From contig CAJTKG010000056.1 of the NCBI GenBank assembly GCA_910576935.1, positions 1 through 9,389 of the forward strand: 9,389 bases of DNA. Direction: 5' to 3'. Positions 1 to 7,700 of this stretch are shown here, piece after piece (within the stretch, counting starts at the first letter, position 1; each line of letters starts with the position of its first letter). This DNA is from an uncultured Muribaculaceae bacterium (GTDB lineage Bacteria; Bacteroidota; Bacteroidia; Bacteroidales; Muribaculaceae). The notes under the pieces are model-generated. The model saw nothing but the letters and a program-made list of their open reading frames with translations, had not been told where the DNA came from and searched no databases. Made by a program: the position numbers and the translations under genes.

Positions 1-156
1 TGCCCTCCGGACGATCGTTTATCGTGTCTAACCTGTGTAGAATTGACAGAGTATCGTTTTCGGCTCTGTCGAGCCGATTCCGTCTCTTTTCTTGTACTAC
101 TTCAGTCTCTATTGTAAAAATTTCAATGTTCTCTCGATCGCTTTCGTGAGCGGTCA
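1..156 (-). other. Probable rRNA operon leader (transcribed leftward, 16S gene outside window)
   Basis: No reading frame is supported here. Read leftward from the two promoters, the transcript carries a boxA-like AGAACATTGAAA (plus 122-133), the string AGTAGTACAAG (plus 91-101) that I recall from Bacteroidales 16S leaders, and a 7-bp hairpin with a 4-nt loop (plus 60-77, arms TCGGCTC and GAGCCGA). Together with tandem promoters this suggests the antitermination leader of an rRNA operon. The 16S gene itself is not in the window, so this is an inference. A leader for another highly expressed RNA or a ribosomal-protein operon is the main alternative. Confidence 0.5.
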
Positions 157-162
157 GCTCGG

Positions 163-193
163 CAAAATTACCGCTTAAAACATTCCCGACAAA
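163..193 (-). promoter_or_regulatory. Leftward promoter P2 (proximal), probable rRNA operon promoter
   Basis: Read on the minus strand, a TTTG element (plus 190-193) and a TAATTTTG element (plus 163-170) are separated by exactly 19 bases. This matches the Bacteroidetes primary-sigma consensus TTTG-N19-TAnnTTTG. Transcription would start near position 156 and run left out of the window. It is the nearer of two leftward promoters. What it drives is not visible, but the tandem arrangement and the leader that follows suggest an rRNA operon. Confidence 0.7.
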
Positions 194-276
194 ATTTTGT
201 TCGGCGTTTTAACTTCATTTAACCTTCCGAGCCCTCGCCTTGCCGCTGCAAGACCGTCACCTCTCAAAAGCGAGTG

Positions 277-308
277 CAAAGTTATGCCTTTTTATTTTTC
301 CCACCAAA
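277..308 (-). promoter_or_regulatory. Leftward promoter P1 (distal), probable rRNA operon promoter
   Basis: On the minus strand, TTTG (plus 305-308) is followed after 20 bases by TAACTTTG (plus 277-284), then by a GC-richer start region. The DNA upstream of the -33 element (plus 309-345) is A/T-rich with A-tracts on the minus strand, as expected for an UP-like element. The sequence around the -7 box (TAACTTTGCACTCGC) resembles what I recall from Bacteroides rRNA promoters. It lies about 114 bp upstream of P2. Confidence 0.7.
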
Positions 309-449
309 TATTTTTACACCTTTTTTCTGATAAATTTTAACACACCCTGATAATCAGAGACTTGCAAAAAGAGTTTTTTTAAACCTTTTATATCATCGAA
401 ATGTTATAATAAGAATACGAAAGAAAACACGAATAGGCTTCCGGGGAAT
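309..449. other. AT-rich divergent intergenic spacer
   Basis: This stretch lies between the leftward promoter P1 and the rightward pepP promoter. It is strongly A/T-rich with runs of T and A and contains no plausible coding frame. It may supply UP-element DNA to P1. I see no RNA gene, clear operator or strong inverted repeat in it. Confidence 0.5.
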
Positions 450-480
450 TTTGGCGATTTGGCCTTTTTTATTAATTTTG
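450..480 (+). promoter_or_regulatory. Promoter of pepP
   Basis: TTTG at 450-453 and TAATTTTG at 473-480 are separated by 19 bases, a perfect match to the Bacteroidetes promoter consensus. Transcription should begin near 487, giving a short leader of roughly 16 nt before the ATG at 503. No Shine-Dalgarno is present, which is normal for this phylum. Confidence 0.8.
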
Positions 481-502
481 CCTTGTAATATACTTATATA
501 AG

Positions 503-2281
503 ATGAAAGAAGAAATTTCAAAACGTCTGGCGCTATTGCGCGCCGAGATGGAAAAAGCCGGTGTCGCCGCAGTTATAATCCCCCAGGCCGACGCCCATAT
601 GAGTGAATATCTTGCTCCCCATTGGCAGGCACGCCGCTGGTTGAGCGGTTTCACGGGTTCGGCAGGCGATCTTGTCGTCACTAATAACGAGGCTTTGCTC
701 TGGACCGACTCGCGCTATTTCCTACAGGCGGCCGAGCAACTGTCAGGCACCGAAATCAAGCTGATGAAAGACGGTCTCACATCAACCCCTTCTATCGGCA
801 CATGGCTATGCGAAACCATATCTGCCGGTTCGACAGTCGGTGTCGACGGCATGCTGATGTCCGTCTCCGGCGCCAGAGCTCTCCGCGCCGAGCTTGAGAC
901 CTCAGGTCTGCTACTTACTACAGATTTCGATGTCATCGACACTATCTGGTTCGATCGTCCCGCCCTGCCCCAATGTAAAATTTTTGCACACGATGTCAAA
1001 TATGCCGGACGATCTGCCAGTGAAAAAATTGTCGACATCCTCGCAGGCGTCGGACGCGCACACGCGACGTCGATCTTCATCTCAGCACTCGACGAAATTG
1101 CCTGGGCTCTCAACATACGCAGCAATGATGTAAAATACAATCCCGTAGCCACTGCTTTTCTATATCTATCACCCGAACGCAACATCCTATTCATAGATCG
1201 TGCAAAGCTCGACGTGGCAGCCATAGACCATCTAAACGAAGCCGGAGTCGAGACAGCCGGCTACACCGATGTAAAATCTTTTCTCGGCAATCTGAGCGAC
1301 GAGACCCGTGTACTCGTAGAACCGGCACGCACATCGACGGCCGTACTCGAGCTGCTTGGCACACGTGCCGTCGAAGCAGCCTCACCGATTGCAATGCTCA
1401 AAGGATGTAAGAATGCCACACAGACCGAGGGCATCCGTCAGGCAATGGTGCGCGACGGTGTAGCAATGGTAAAGTCACTCATCGAAATCGAGCGACGGGT
1501 GGCCGACGGCCAACTGACCGAACTCGACGTGGCCGAAATCCTGCGCCGCCACCGCGCCGAATCGCCACTGTTCTTCGACGAGAGTTTCGGCACAATAGCC
1601 GGCTACGGACCTCACGGCGCAATAGTCCACTATGAAGCCGACGAGACATCAAGTTCGGTAATCAAACCGACAGGACTGCTGCTGATAGACTCCGGCGCAC
1701 AGTATTACGACGGTACGACCGACCTTACGCGCACAATCGCCCTTGGCACGCCTACCGATATGGAACGCAGCGATTTCACCCTTGTCATGAAAGGCCATAT
1801 CTCTTTGGCGCAAGCCATTTTCCCGGCCGGTACATGCGGAGCACAGCTCGACGCTCTGGCACGCCGATTCCTGTGGCAACACGGTCTTACCTACCTTCAT
1901 GGCACAGGCCATGGCGTCGGCCACTTCCTGAATGTCCACGAGGGGCCACAGAGCATACGACTCAACTATGTCCCCACCCCACTGACTCCCGGTATGGTCA
2001 CATCGAACGAGCCCGGTCTATACCGCGAGGGCATCCATGGCATACGCTGCGAGAACCTCGTGCTGACCGTACCGGCGATGACGACCGAATTCGGCGACTT
2101 TTATAAATTCGAGACCCTGACACTCTGCCCGTTCGACCGCAAACTTTTCGATCTCTCGCTTATGAGCGACGACGAAATCGCCTGGGTCAACTCCTATCAC
2201 GCCAAAGTCTTCGCCGCCCTGTCTCCGGCTCTCGATGCCGACAGCCGCGCATGGCTCGAAAAAGCGACAGCACCACTATAA
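503..2281 (+). CDS. pepP: Xaa-Pro aminopeptidase, long three-domain form (peptidase family M24B)
   Basis: This cytoplasmic metallopeptidase releases an N-terminal residue that precedes proline. The 592-residue length and layout resemble eukaryotic XPNPEP1 rather than the roughly 440-residue E. coli PepP: a creatinase-like N-terminal domain (about 6-135), a second similar domain (about 150-310), the pita-bread catalytic domain (about 315-535), and a C-terminal M24 extension (about 540-590). All five dinuclear-metal ligands can be placed by alignment with the human enzyme from memory: D396 and D407 in the DSGAQYYDGTTD segment, H470 in GTGHGVG, E503 in SNEPG and E517 in IRCEN. H479 in NVHEG matches a conserved active-site histidine. 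No signal peptide is seen. The ATG at 503 is well placed 22 bp after the promoter. The following gene starts 50 bp after the stop and is probably cotranscribed. The symbol follows the activity; the architecture differs from E. coli PepP. Confidence 0.95.
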   Translation: MKEEISKRLALLRAEMEKAGVAAVIIPQADAHMSEYLAPHWQARRWLSGFTGSAGDLVVTNNEALLWTDSRYFLQAAEQLSGTEIKLMKDGLTSTPSIGTWLCETISAGSTVGVDGMLMSVSGARALRAELETSGLLLTTDFDVIDTIWFDRPALPQCKIFAHDVKYAGRSASEKIVDILAGVGRAHATSIFISALDEIAWALNIRSNDVKYNPVATAFLYLSPERNILFIDRAKLDVAAIDHLNEAGVETAGYTDVKSFLGNLSDETRVLVEPARTSTAVLELLGTRAVEAASPIAMLKGCKNATQTEGIRQAMVRDGVAMVKSLIEIERRVADGQLTELDVAEILRRHRAESPLFFDESFGTIAGYGPHGAIVHYEADETSSSVIKPTGLLLIDSGAQYYDGTTDLTRTIALGTPTDMERSDFTLVMKGHISLAQAIFPAGTCGAQLDALARRFLWQHGLTYLHGTGHGVGHFLNVHEGPQSIRLNYVPTPLTPGMVTSNEPGLYREGIHGIRCENLVLTVPAMTTEFGDFYKFETLTLCPFDRKLFDLSLMSDDEIAWVNSYHAKVFAALSPALDADSRAWLEKATAPL

Positions 2282-2331
2282 ACGACTCTCAATTATATTC
2301 AGAAACTCAATAAAAACAGACAAGATAATAT

Positions 2332-2871
2332 ATGGCAATAATAGTACCCGTACGCGGCTTTACACCCAAAATGGGTCAAGACTGTTTTCTGGCAGAAAAC
2401 GCCGCCATCATCGGCGACGTCGAGATGGGTGATGACTGCAGCGTATGGTTTGGCACAGTCATCCGGGGCGACGTCAACTCGATACGCATCGGCAACTGCG
2501 TCAACATACAAGACGGTTCGGTGTTACACACACTCTATCAGAAATCAACAATAGAAATCGGCGACTATGTATCGATAGGACATAACGTAACCATCCATGG
2601 CGCCAAGATCGACGACTACGCCCTCATAGGCATGGGTTCTGTCGTCATGGACGACGCCGAAGTTGGCCGAGGCGCCATTGTCGCAGCGGGGTCTGTTGTA
2701 AAATCGCGCACCAAAATAGGGCCGAACGAGTTGTGGGCCGGCGTCCCCGCCAAATATGTAAAACAAGTCGACCCCGAGCAAAGTGCCGAAATCAACCGCA
2801 AGATAGCCCATAATTACCTCATGTATTCACGCTGGTATACCGACCCCGACAACCCCGACAACCTCAAATAG
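2332..2871 (+). CDS. Gamma-carbonic-anhydrase-like hexapeptide-repeat protein (YrdA/CamH type)
   Basis: This 179-residue protein is predicted to fold as a left-handed parallel beta-helix that trimerises and binds a metal at subunit interfaces. Hexapeptide-type repeats run from about residue 20 to 150 (AAIIGD, SVWFGT, IRIGNC, IEIGDY, YALIGM, AIVAAG), followed by a C-terminal helix. Residues match the archaeal Cam enzyme: R45 and D47 (RGD), Q60, and the metal ligands H66, H84 and H89, with the last two spaced five apart as in Cam. The acidic loop carrying the Cam proton-shuttle glutamates is absent, as in shorter YrdA/CamH relatives, so carbonic anhydrase activity is possible but not assured. 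It lies 50 bp after pepP with no promoter of its own visible, so readthrough from pepP is likely. Confidence 0.92.
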   Translation: MAIIVPVRGFTPKMGQDCFLAENAAIIGDVEMGDDCSVWFGTVIRGDVNSIRIGNCVNIQDGSVLHTLYQKSTIEIGDYVSIGHNVTIHGAKIDDYALIGMGSVVMDDAEVGRGAIVAAGSVVKSRTKIGPNELWAGVPAKYVKQVDPEQSAEINRKIAHNYLMYSRWYTDPDNPDNLK

Positions 2872-2900
2872 CAGAAAGAGTTATTTTATCGTTAAAAAGT

Positions 2901-2931
2901 TTTGTCATCTAAAAAAGTATTATTAATTTTG
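2901..2931 (+). promoter_or_regulatory. Promoter of rpsU
   Basis: TTTG at 2901-2904 and TAATTTTG at 2924-2931 are separated by 19 bases, again an exact match to the Bacteroidetes consensus. The start would be near 2938, giving a leader of about 50 nt to the rpsU ATG. The leader is A-rich (CAATAAATAAACAATTAAAT) and looks unstructured. It contains no GGAG-type Shine-Dalgarno. Confidence 0.85.
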
Positions 2932-2988
2932 CCCCGCAAAACGCAAAAACGACAATAAATAAACAATTAAATATTTTCAACAAACAAT

Positions 2989-3180
2989 ATGATTATCGTA
3001 CAAGTAAAAGAAGGCGAAAACATCGAAAGAGCTCTCAAAAAATTTAAAAGAAAATTCGAAAAAACCGGCATCGTCAAAGAACTCCGCAGCCGTCAGGCTT
3101 TCCAGAAGCCGTCTGTGACCAACCGCAAAAAAATGATGAAAGCGGTATACGTCCAGAAACTCCGCTCTGTAGAAGAATAA
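2989..3180 (+). CDS. rpsU: Small ribosomal subunit protein bS21
   Basis: This 63-residue, lysine/arginine-rich protein opens with MIIVQVKEGENIERALKKFK and keeps the bS21 signatures: the N-terminal strand, a central basic helix (KKFKRKFEKTG, about 17-27) and the R-R-x-x-F-x-K-P type segment (about 33-41). In the 30S subunit bS21 sits near the 3' end of 16S rRNA and the anti-Shine-Dalgarno. In Bacteroidetes it is reported to help occlude that sequence, explaining the phylum's lack of SD use. The length is normal. The gene has its own strong promoter and heads the rpsU - xerC - hpf cluster, with 153 bp to the next gene. Confidence 0.97.
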   Translation: MIIVQVKEGENIERALKKFKRKFEKTGIVKELRSRQAFQKPSVTNRKKMMKAVYVQKLRSVEE

Positions 3181-3262
3181 TCGACCGATTTAACCGATCC
3201 GGTCAATAAAACCTGCGATAAAACGTCCACGATAAGAGAGACCGGAATTTTTCCTTATTTTA

Positions 3263-3294
3263 TTTGGCAAAATAAAAAGGATTGATTAAATTCG
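3263..3294 (+). promoter_or_regulatory. Probable promoter of xerC-hpf
   Basis: TTTG at 3263-3266 is followed after 20 bases by TAAATTCG at 3287-3294, one mismatch from TAnnTTTG. The A/T-rich stretch upstream and the location in the 153-bp gap before xerC support a promoter. The predicted start is near 3301, giving a leader of about 33 nt. Confidence 0.55.
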
Positions 3295-3333
3295 CTGCAT
3301 ACACAGGCACTAAAGCCTCAAGGCGACGAATAT

Positions 3334-4248
3334 ATGTTAATCGATTCCTTTACGACATATCTGCGGTGTGAGCTGAATTCTTCAGTTCACACCGTTTTGT
3401 CTTATAGGCGCGACATCGAGCAGTGGTATCGTTTCGCTGCATCAGCCTCACTGGCAGGCTGTGACATACACACAGCAGAGCCTGACCCATCGGCAGTAAG
3501 CCTGTCAGACCTCCGCCTGTGGATCGCCCACCTGTCGTCTGAAGGTATCGGAGTGCGTTCGGTGCGGCGCAAGATACAATCCTTGCGCGCCTTCTACGGT
3601 TATCTAAACCGACGCTGTAGCATCAACGTCAATCCGGCAGCCGAATTGACCCCCGCCCGACTACCCAAGCCGCTGCCCGTTCTTATTCCTTCAGCCGACA
3701 CGGCCCGAGTGCTCGACAGCGAGTTTGACACAAACGACTTCATCGCCGTACGCGACCGTCTCATAACCGACATGCTCTACTCTACAGGCATGCGCGAGTC
3801 AGAGCTTGTCGGCCTCCGCGATGCTGACGTCGACCTCCGCCGACGCGAACTAAAAGTCATCGGCAAGCGTAATAAAGAAAGAATGATTCCTTTCGGAGAA
3901 GAACTGACAACGATGATCAAACTCTACACCAGCCTTCGCGACCGCGACGCCGGCAACCCCGGTGGCCAATTCTTCGTGCGTCCCGACGGCAACCCGCTCT
4001 ACCGACAGCTTGTCTACCACGTCGTGCGCCGTGCTTTCGACGGCAACACCGTCGCCCGCCGACGCTCGCCACATGTGCTGCGCCACAGCTTTGCCACCGA
4101 CATGCTCAACAACGGCGCTGACCTCACGGCAGTACAACAGCTACTGGGACACTCTTCGCTGTCGACAACACAGATCTACACCCATCTGTCGTCACGCGAG
4201 ATCAAAGACAATTACAAACTCGCCCATCCGAGGGCCAGGAAAACATAA
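3334..4248 (+). CDS. xerC: Tyrosine recombinase, XerC/XerD family
   Basis: This 304-residue site-specific recombinase has an N-terminal core-binding SAM-like domain (about 1-90, with the HTVLSYRRDI segment) and a C-terminal catalytic domain (about 110-300). The complete catalytic set is visible: R154 in GMRESE, K178 in IGKRNKE, H247 and R250 in HVLRHSFATD, H273 in LLGHSS and the nucleophile Y282 in TQIYTH. The length and the absence of extra domains fit a housekeeping Xer protein that resolves chromosome dimers at dif, rather than a phage or conjugative-element integrase. No mobile-element genes or attachment repeats are nearby. XerC versus XerD cannot be decided from the sequence alone. The position between rpsU and hpf is a conserved Bacteroidales arrangement. 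Codons 11-21 contain a strong hairpin, listed separately. Confidence 0.92.
   Translation: MLIDSFTTYLRCELNSSVHTVLSYRRDIEQWYRFAASASLAGCDIHTAEPDPSAVSLSDLRLWIAHLSSEGIGVRSVRRKIQSLRAFYGYLNRRCSINVNPAAELTPARLPKPLPVLIPSADTARVLDSEFDTNDFIAVRDRLITDMLYSTGMRESELVGLRDADVDLRRRELKVIGKRNKERMIPFGEELTTMIKLYTSLRDRDAGNPGGQFFVRPDGNPLYRQLVYHVVRRAFDGNTVARRRSPHVLRHSFATDMLNNGADLTAVQQLLGHSSLSTTQIYTHLSSREIKDNYKLAHPRARKT
3364..3398 (+). promoter_or_regulatory. Intragenic terminator-like hairpin at the start of xerC
   Basis: Positions 3364-3377 pair with 3381-3394 along 14 consecutive base pairs (13 Watson-Crick and one G-T), closing a three-base loop TTC. TTTTGTCTT follows directly at 3395. This is the form of an intrinsic terminator, yet it lies from nucleotide 31 of the recombinase frame, in a region whose protein sequence is clearly conserved. 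It could attenuate transcription, limit ribosome movement or stabilise the message. A DNA-level role for the inverted repeat is also possible. The structure is seen directly; its function is inferred. Confidence 0.5.
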
Positions 4249-4323
4249 CCCTCGCCCGAGCGGAAGCCAACCGCCCGCAACGAGAATCAAGCAACACACG
4301 TTTAACCCCTAAAATTTCAAATT

Positions 4324-4617
4324 ATGGAAGTTAAAATTCAGGCCATCCACTTCGACATCGCTGACCGCCTCGTCGAATTCATTAACAAGAAAGCTCAGCG
4401 TCTCACCCGCCGCTACGACGCAATAACAGATATCGACGTAACCCTAAAAGTCGTCAAACCCGAGACTGCCATGAACAAAGAAGCTGTAATCAGAGCCGTC
4501 GCACCTCAACTCGAAGATATCGTCGCCACCAAAACAGCCGACACATTTGAGGAAGCCGTCGACGTCGCCCTCGAAGCCATCGAACGCCAACTAGAAAAAC
4601 GATGCGCCAAACGTTGA
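4324..4617 (+). CDS. hpf: Ribosome hibernation-promoting factor, short form (HPF/RaiA family)
   Basis: This 97-residue protein has the beta-alpha-beta-beta-beta-alpha pattern of the HPF/YfiA family: a first strand (MEVKIQAIHFDI), a helix with basic residues (about 13-29, ending LTRRYD), middle strands including DIDVTLKVV and a closing helix (FEEAVDVALEAIERQLEK, about 75-92). Family members bind the 30S decoding region of idle ribosomes and promote dimerisation or inactivation in stationary phase. The C-terminal dimerisation domain of long HPF is missing, so this is the short type. It starts 75 bp after xerC, with no clear promoter in the gap, so cotranscription is likely. The ATG at 4324 is preceded by an A/T-rich AAAATTTCAAATT and no SD. 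A strong terminator follows 39 bp after the stop. Confidence 0.92.
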   Translation: MEVKIQAIHFDIADRLVEFINKKAQRLTRRYDAITDIDVTLKVVKPETAMNKEAVIRAVAPQLEDIVATKTADTFEEAVDVALEAIERQLEKRCAKR

Positions 4618-4655
4618 CATTAACATTACACAGACACGCAACAACATAGAATAAG

Positions 4656-4689
4656 AAAGCGGAGGCCCCAACATAGGTCTCCGCTTTTT
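4656..4689 (+). terminator. Intrinsic terminator after hpf, possibly shared with the convergent pilus operon
   Basis: Positions 4656-4667 (AAAGCGGAGGCC) pair with 4676-4687 (GGTCTCCGCTTT) through 12 base pairs including one G-T, around an 8-nt loop, with a T5 run at 4685-4689. It lies 39 bp after hpf. The leftward tip-adhesin gene stops at 4718, so its transcript also crosses this hairpin. On that strand the trailing U stretch is interrupted (TTTCTTATT), so termination there should be weaker. Confidence 0.85.
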
Positions 4690-4717
4690 ATCCACAAAGC
4701 AATTACATTGCATGATA

Positions 4718-7700
4718 TTACTCGACACATCTTATGAAACATGCGTCAGACGAGTTTTGAGTTGTCGGCTTACCCCAATCTATTGAGAATATATTTGAAT
4801 AGGTTATCGGAAAGAAATCAAACGTATGATAATTGAAGTCCCATCCTATCACTCCCTTGCCATCGCTGCCAAACAGAAAAGTTCCATCGCTTGCGGCCAC
4901 TTCGTCTGATTTTTTGTCAATCCAATATATAGCACCTTGACGGCGATATAGATCCCAGAAAAACGGACGATCTTTTATTGCTGTCGTATTGCTGTAATGC
5001 TTGCCACGGCCACAGGAATATCGCAGTACAGCAAACATACCCGCCTCCTCATCGTGCTTACCGTTTCCGTGTTTGCGATGACCATAACCCGAGTGCCCTA
5101 TCGGGAAGAACACACTGCGTCCCGCATAACTGCCATTGCCTGAGTTGTAGACAAACGTACCTCGCATACCGTATGATGTCTTGTCTACCTTCGGATCATC
5201 GCTATCATAGACATAACCGAAAGCCTCATCGATGGTGTTCATCGTATGGTCGGCGTTATCATTGTAAAGCACTCCGTAACCTTGACTTATTTCACCGTTT
5301 ACACCGGCTCTATAAAGGGCCGTATAATCATCCATCGATGCTATCGACGCCTTAGAACTACCGTCCCATTTAGTCGGCAAGCTGTCGGTTGAAAAATTTC
5401 CGGTCTCAGTCGTCGATGGGATCTGCTCCCATTTTAACTCTGTCCATTCGCCCCGGTCATTCTTCGTGCCGGCTATTCGAAGAGGCGTGTTCTTATGATT
5501 CTTAAAATCACCGGGAATCACATTGATCCATACCGGCTTATCGTTATTATTTGAAGTAGCGTCAATAGGGTTTTTCCAATAGCCGCGACGGAAAAGCGAG
5601 CCTTCATCGCAAGGATCCGAAACTTCGGTTCCGGCCGAACGCATATTGAACGAATGCCATTTTCTACCTCCGGATACAAGTGCGATCGGTGCATAGCCCT
5701 GACGCACAAAAATAAGGTGATGGCATGAATTATTGTGATAGTCAACTCGTATAATACAGCTTTTAACATCATTTTTCGATGTAAGTTGACTATTAAACGT
5801 CACCCTGAAGTCAATCTTTGATCCGGTAGCACCTGTAATTGCCGTAGCCTCTGATATTGCGTTTTTGCCGTCAAGCTTGATCATATTTTTATCGCCCCAT
5901 ATAACATAAGCCCTCCAGACTCCCTCTGATATCATATCACTGAAAGTCGTTTCCTCTTCTTTAGGCAAATGCTTAAGCGTCACTTGAAACGGCGTAGTTT
6001 TATTCCATGATCTGTAGATGCCTTTGGGGTTTACAACACGATAATCCTGAATGATCTCTACGAAGTCCGGTCCAAAAGTAAGTTTCACATCATGGTCGGC
6101 TTTACTGCGAAATTGTCCGGTGAATTTGACTATAGCCTTTCGCTGATAGGCTACAAACGGGTTATTTCCCGTATATCCGGTCGACTTTATAAGATTCTTC
6201 GCACGAGTATACATCGGTATCTGTAGAAGATATACATCTTTTTTGCTATCATCCTCATCATGAATTTTCTTTATAATGTATATATCCCCCTTCTGTAACG
6301 CCTGATGGGATTGGTCAGGGCAAGTAAAATCATTGTCGATTATCCTCTCCTCTTTGTCATAATCTTTTATATGCTCGGCAATAGTATATCTGCGCAGATG
6401 TCTTTTATGATTATAATAATAGTCACGGTTATCACCGCCGGTATAGCTGGTATTCGAGCCTGTCACGACAAGATTTCCTGTCTTGCGCAACGATAAGAAT
6501 CCGTTCCACTCCTGTCCATCGTCATTTTTATTGTCAGGACTATAACCTTTCTCTTTTTTTACGACATCGTCATCGCTATAGTAGACATGCGGAGTATTTA
6601 CCGAACCATAGTTACCCGAGATAGCGTTAGACGGATACCAATGATTCTCGACAATCTCAGCCTCAACCCATTCGACTTCCCAGCTGCTGCCGGCATTAAC
6701 CTTGTACGGATAATACATATCCTGATTGTAAAGGTACGATATGTAATAAGGGTTAGGCATTTCTGGACCGGGGTCTTCTTCTTTGTAGTCAATGTGGAAG
6801 TCGACATCATTGGCCCAGCCGTTGAAATTTAGAGTCAACTTATAATGATGGTTTCGCTCTACATCATAGCTTGTCTTCTCGTCTTTGCCAAGCATAAAAC
6901 GATAAATGATATCACCCGAACTCGGATTATCAAAATTCAACGATACATAATATGCTTCGATCTCAACGTAAGTGCCATAAGGCCGTGCGTCTTTCCACGC
7001 CTCGTTTCCGGGATTCACGCCTCCGGGATATGAAACAGACGAATTGGCGCCCGTAACATCCTGACGTTTGTCCGACTCCGTATTCAATACCCCGTCAGGC
7101 TGGCGGTTTTCATAGAAAAAAAGCGCTTCAGTAGCCTGAAAATGGCAACTGTCGACATCACTGAAATGCTGTGGACCTTTATCACCCATACCGAGTATCT
7201 GCAACGCATTACCCTTGGCAACACGCGCCGGATATGAAGCGTTATAATCATGATTAGTCGGCTCTTTGTCGCCGGCATAATATTTAAGACTCTCGCCGTC
7301 AATCAATTCTCCGGCCTCATCAGGTCTATTATCTATGCCAAGCGCACAATTATTCGGTATGTCTTTGATCGTCGCACGCTTGATATATATATAAACACCC
7401 TCTTTAAGGTTTCGTCCGTTGTATGCTATTGTGAGTTTTGATGCTGCACGCTTTACCCATGCGTGTATAGTCATGCTGCCGCCTTCTATACGTGTTTCAG
7501 GAGCGTCGAACCCATCGGCAGCCGTTGCCGTTTTGGGAGCGAAATAGCCAAGCATCTCACAGTTTTTAGAAAGATCGCTATCCCATACAAGCCTGATCGC
7601 CTTTAGTTTGTCTACAGTAGATACATCGTCATCTGTCAAATCTCGATTTGCTACTGCATATATGCGATAGATACCGTTAGGCACCGTCAGTGAGTATTCG

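Noticed and set aside
405..410. TATAAT, an E. coli-like -10 box upstream of pepP
   Set aside because: No matching -35 element. Bacteroidetes primary promoters use TTTG/TAnnTTTG, and a perfect one sits at 450-480.
715..1224. 169-residue minus-strand open frame inside pepP
   Set aside because: It lies fully antisense to a well-supported enzyme, has low-complexity serine/arginine-rich composition typical of an antisense frame in this codon usage, and has no promoter.
3199..3258. CCGGTC (3199-3204) and GACCGG (3240-3245) followed by a T-rich run, a possible rpsU terminator
   Set aside because: Only 6 bp with a 35-nt loop; too weak to call as a terminator, although partial termination after rpsU cannot be excluded.
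3364..3394. The xerC inverted repeat as a dif site
   Set aside because: dif sites have two 11-bp arms that are imperfectly symmetric around a 6-8 bp centre. This has 14-bp arms, a 3-bp centre and lies in conserved coding sequence.
3334..4248. The recombinase as an integrase of a mobile element
   Set aside because: No excisionase, repeats, tRNA attachment site or transfer genes nearby. Length and the ribosomal-gene context fit a housekeeping Xer recombinase.
4978..5355. 125-residue plus-strand frame inside the tip-adhesin gene
   Set aside because: The sequence is rich in Cys, His and Arg with no recognisable motif, and it is antisense to a conserved protein region.
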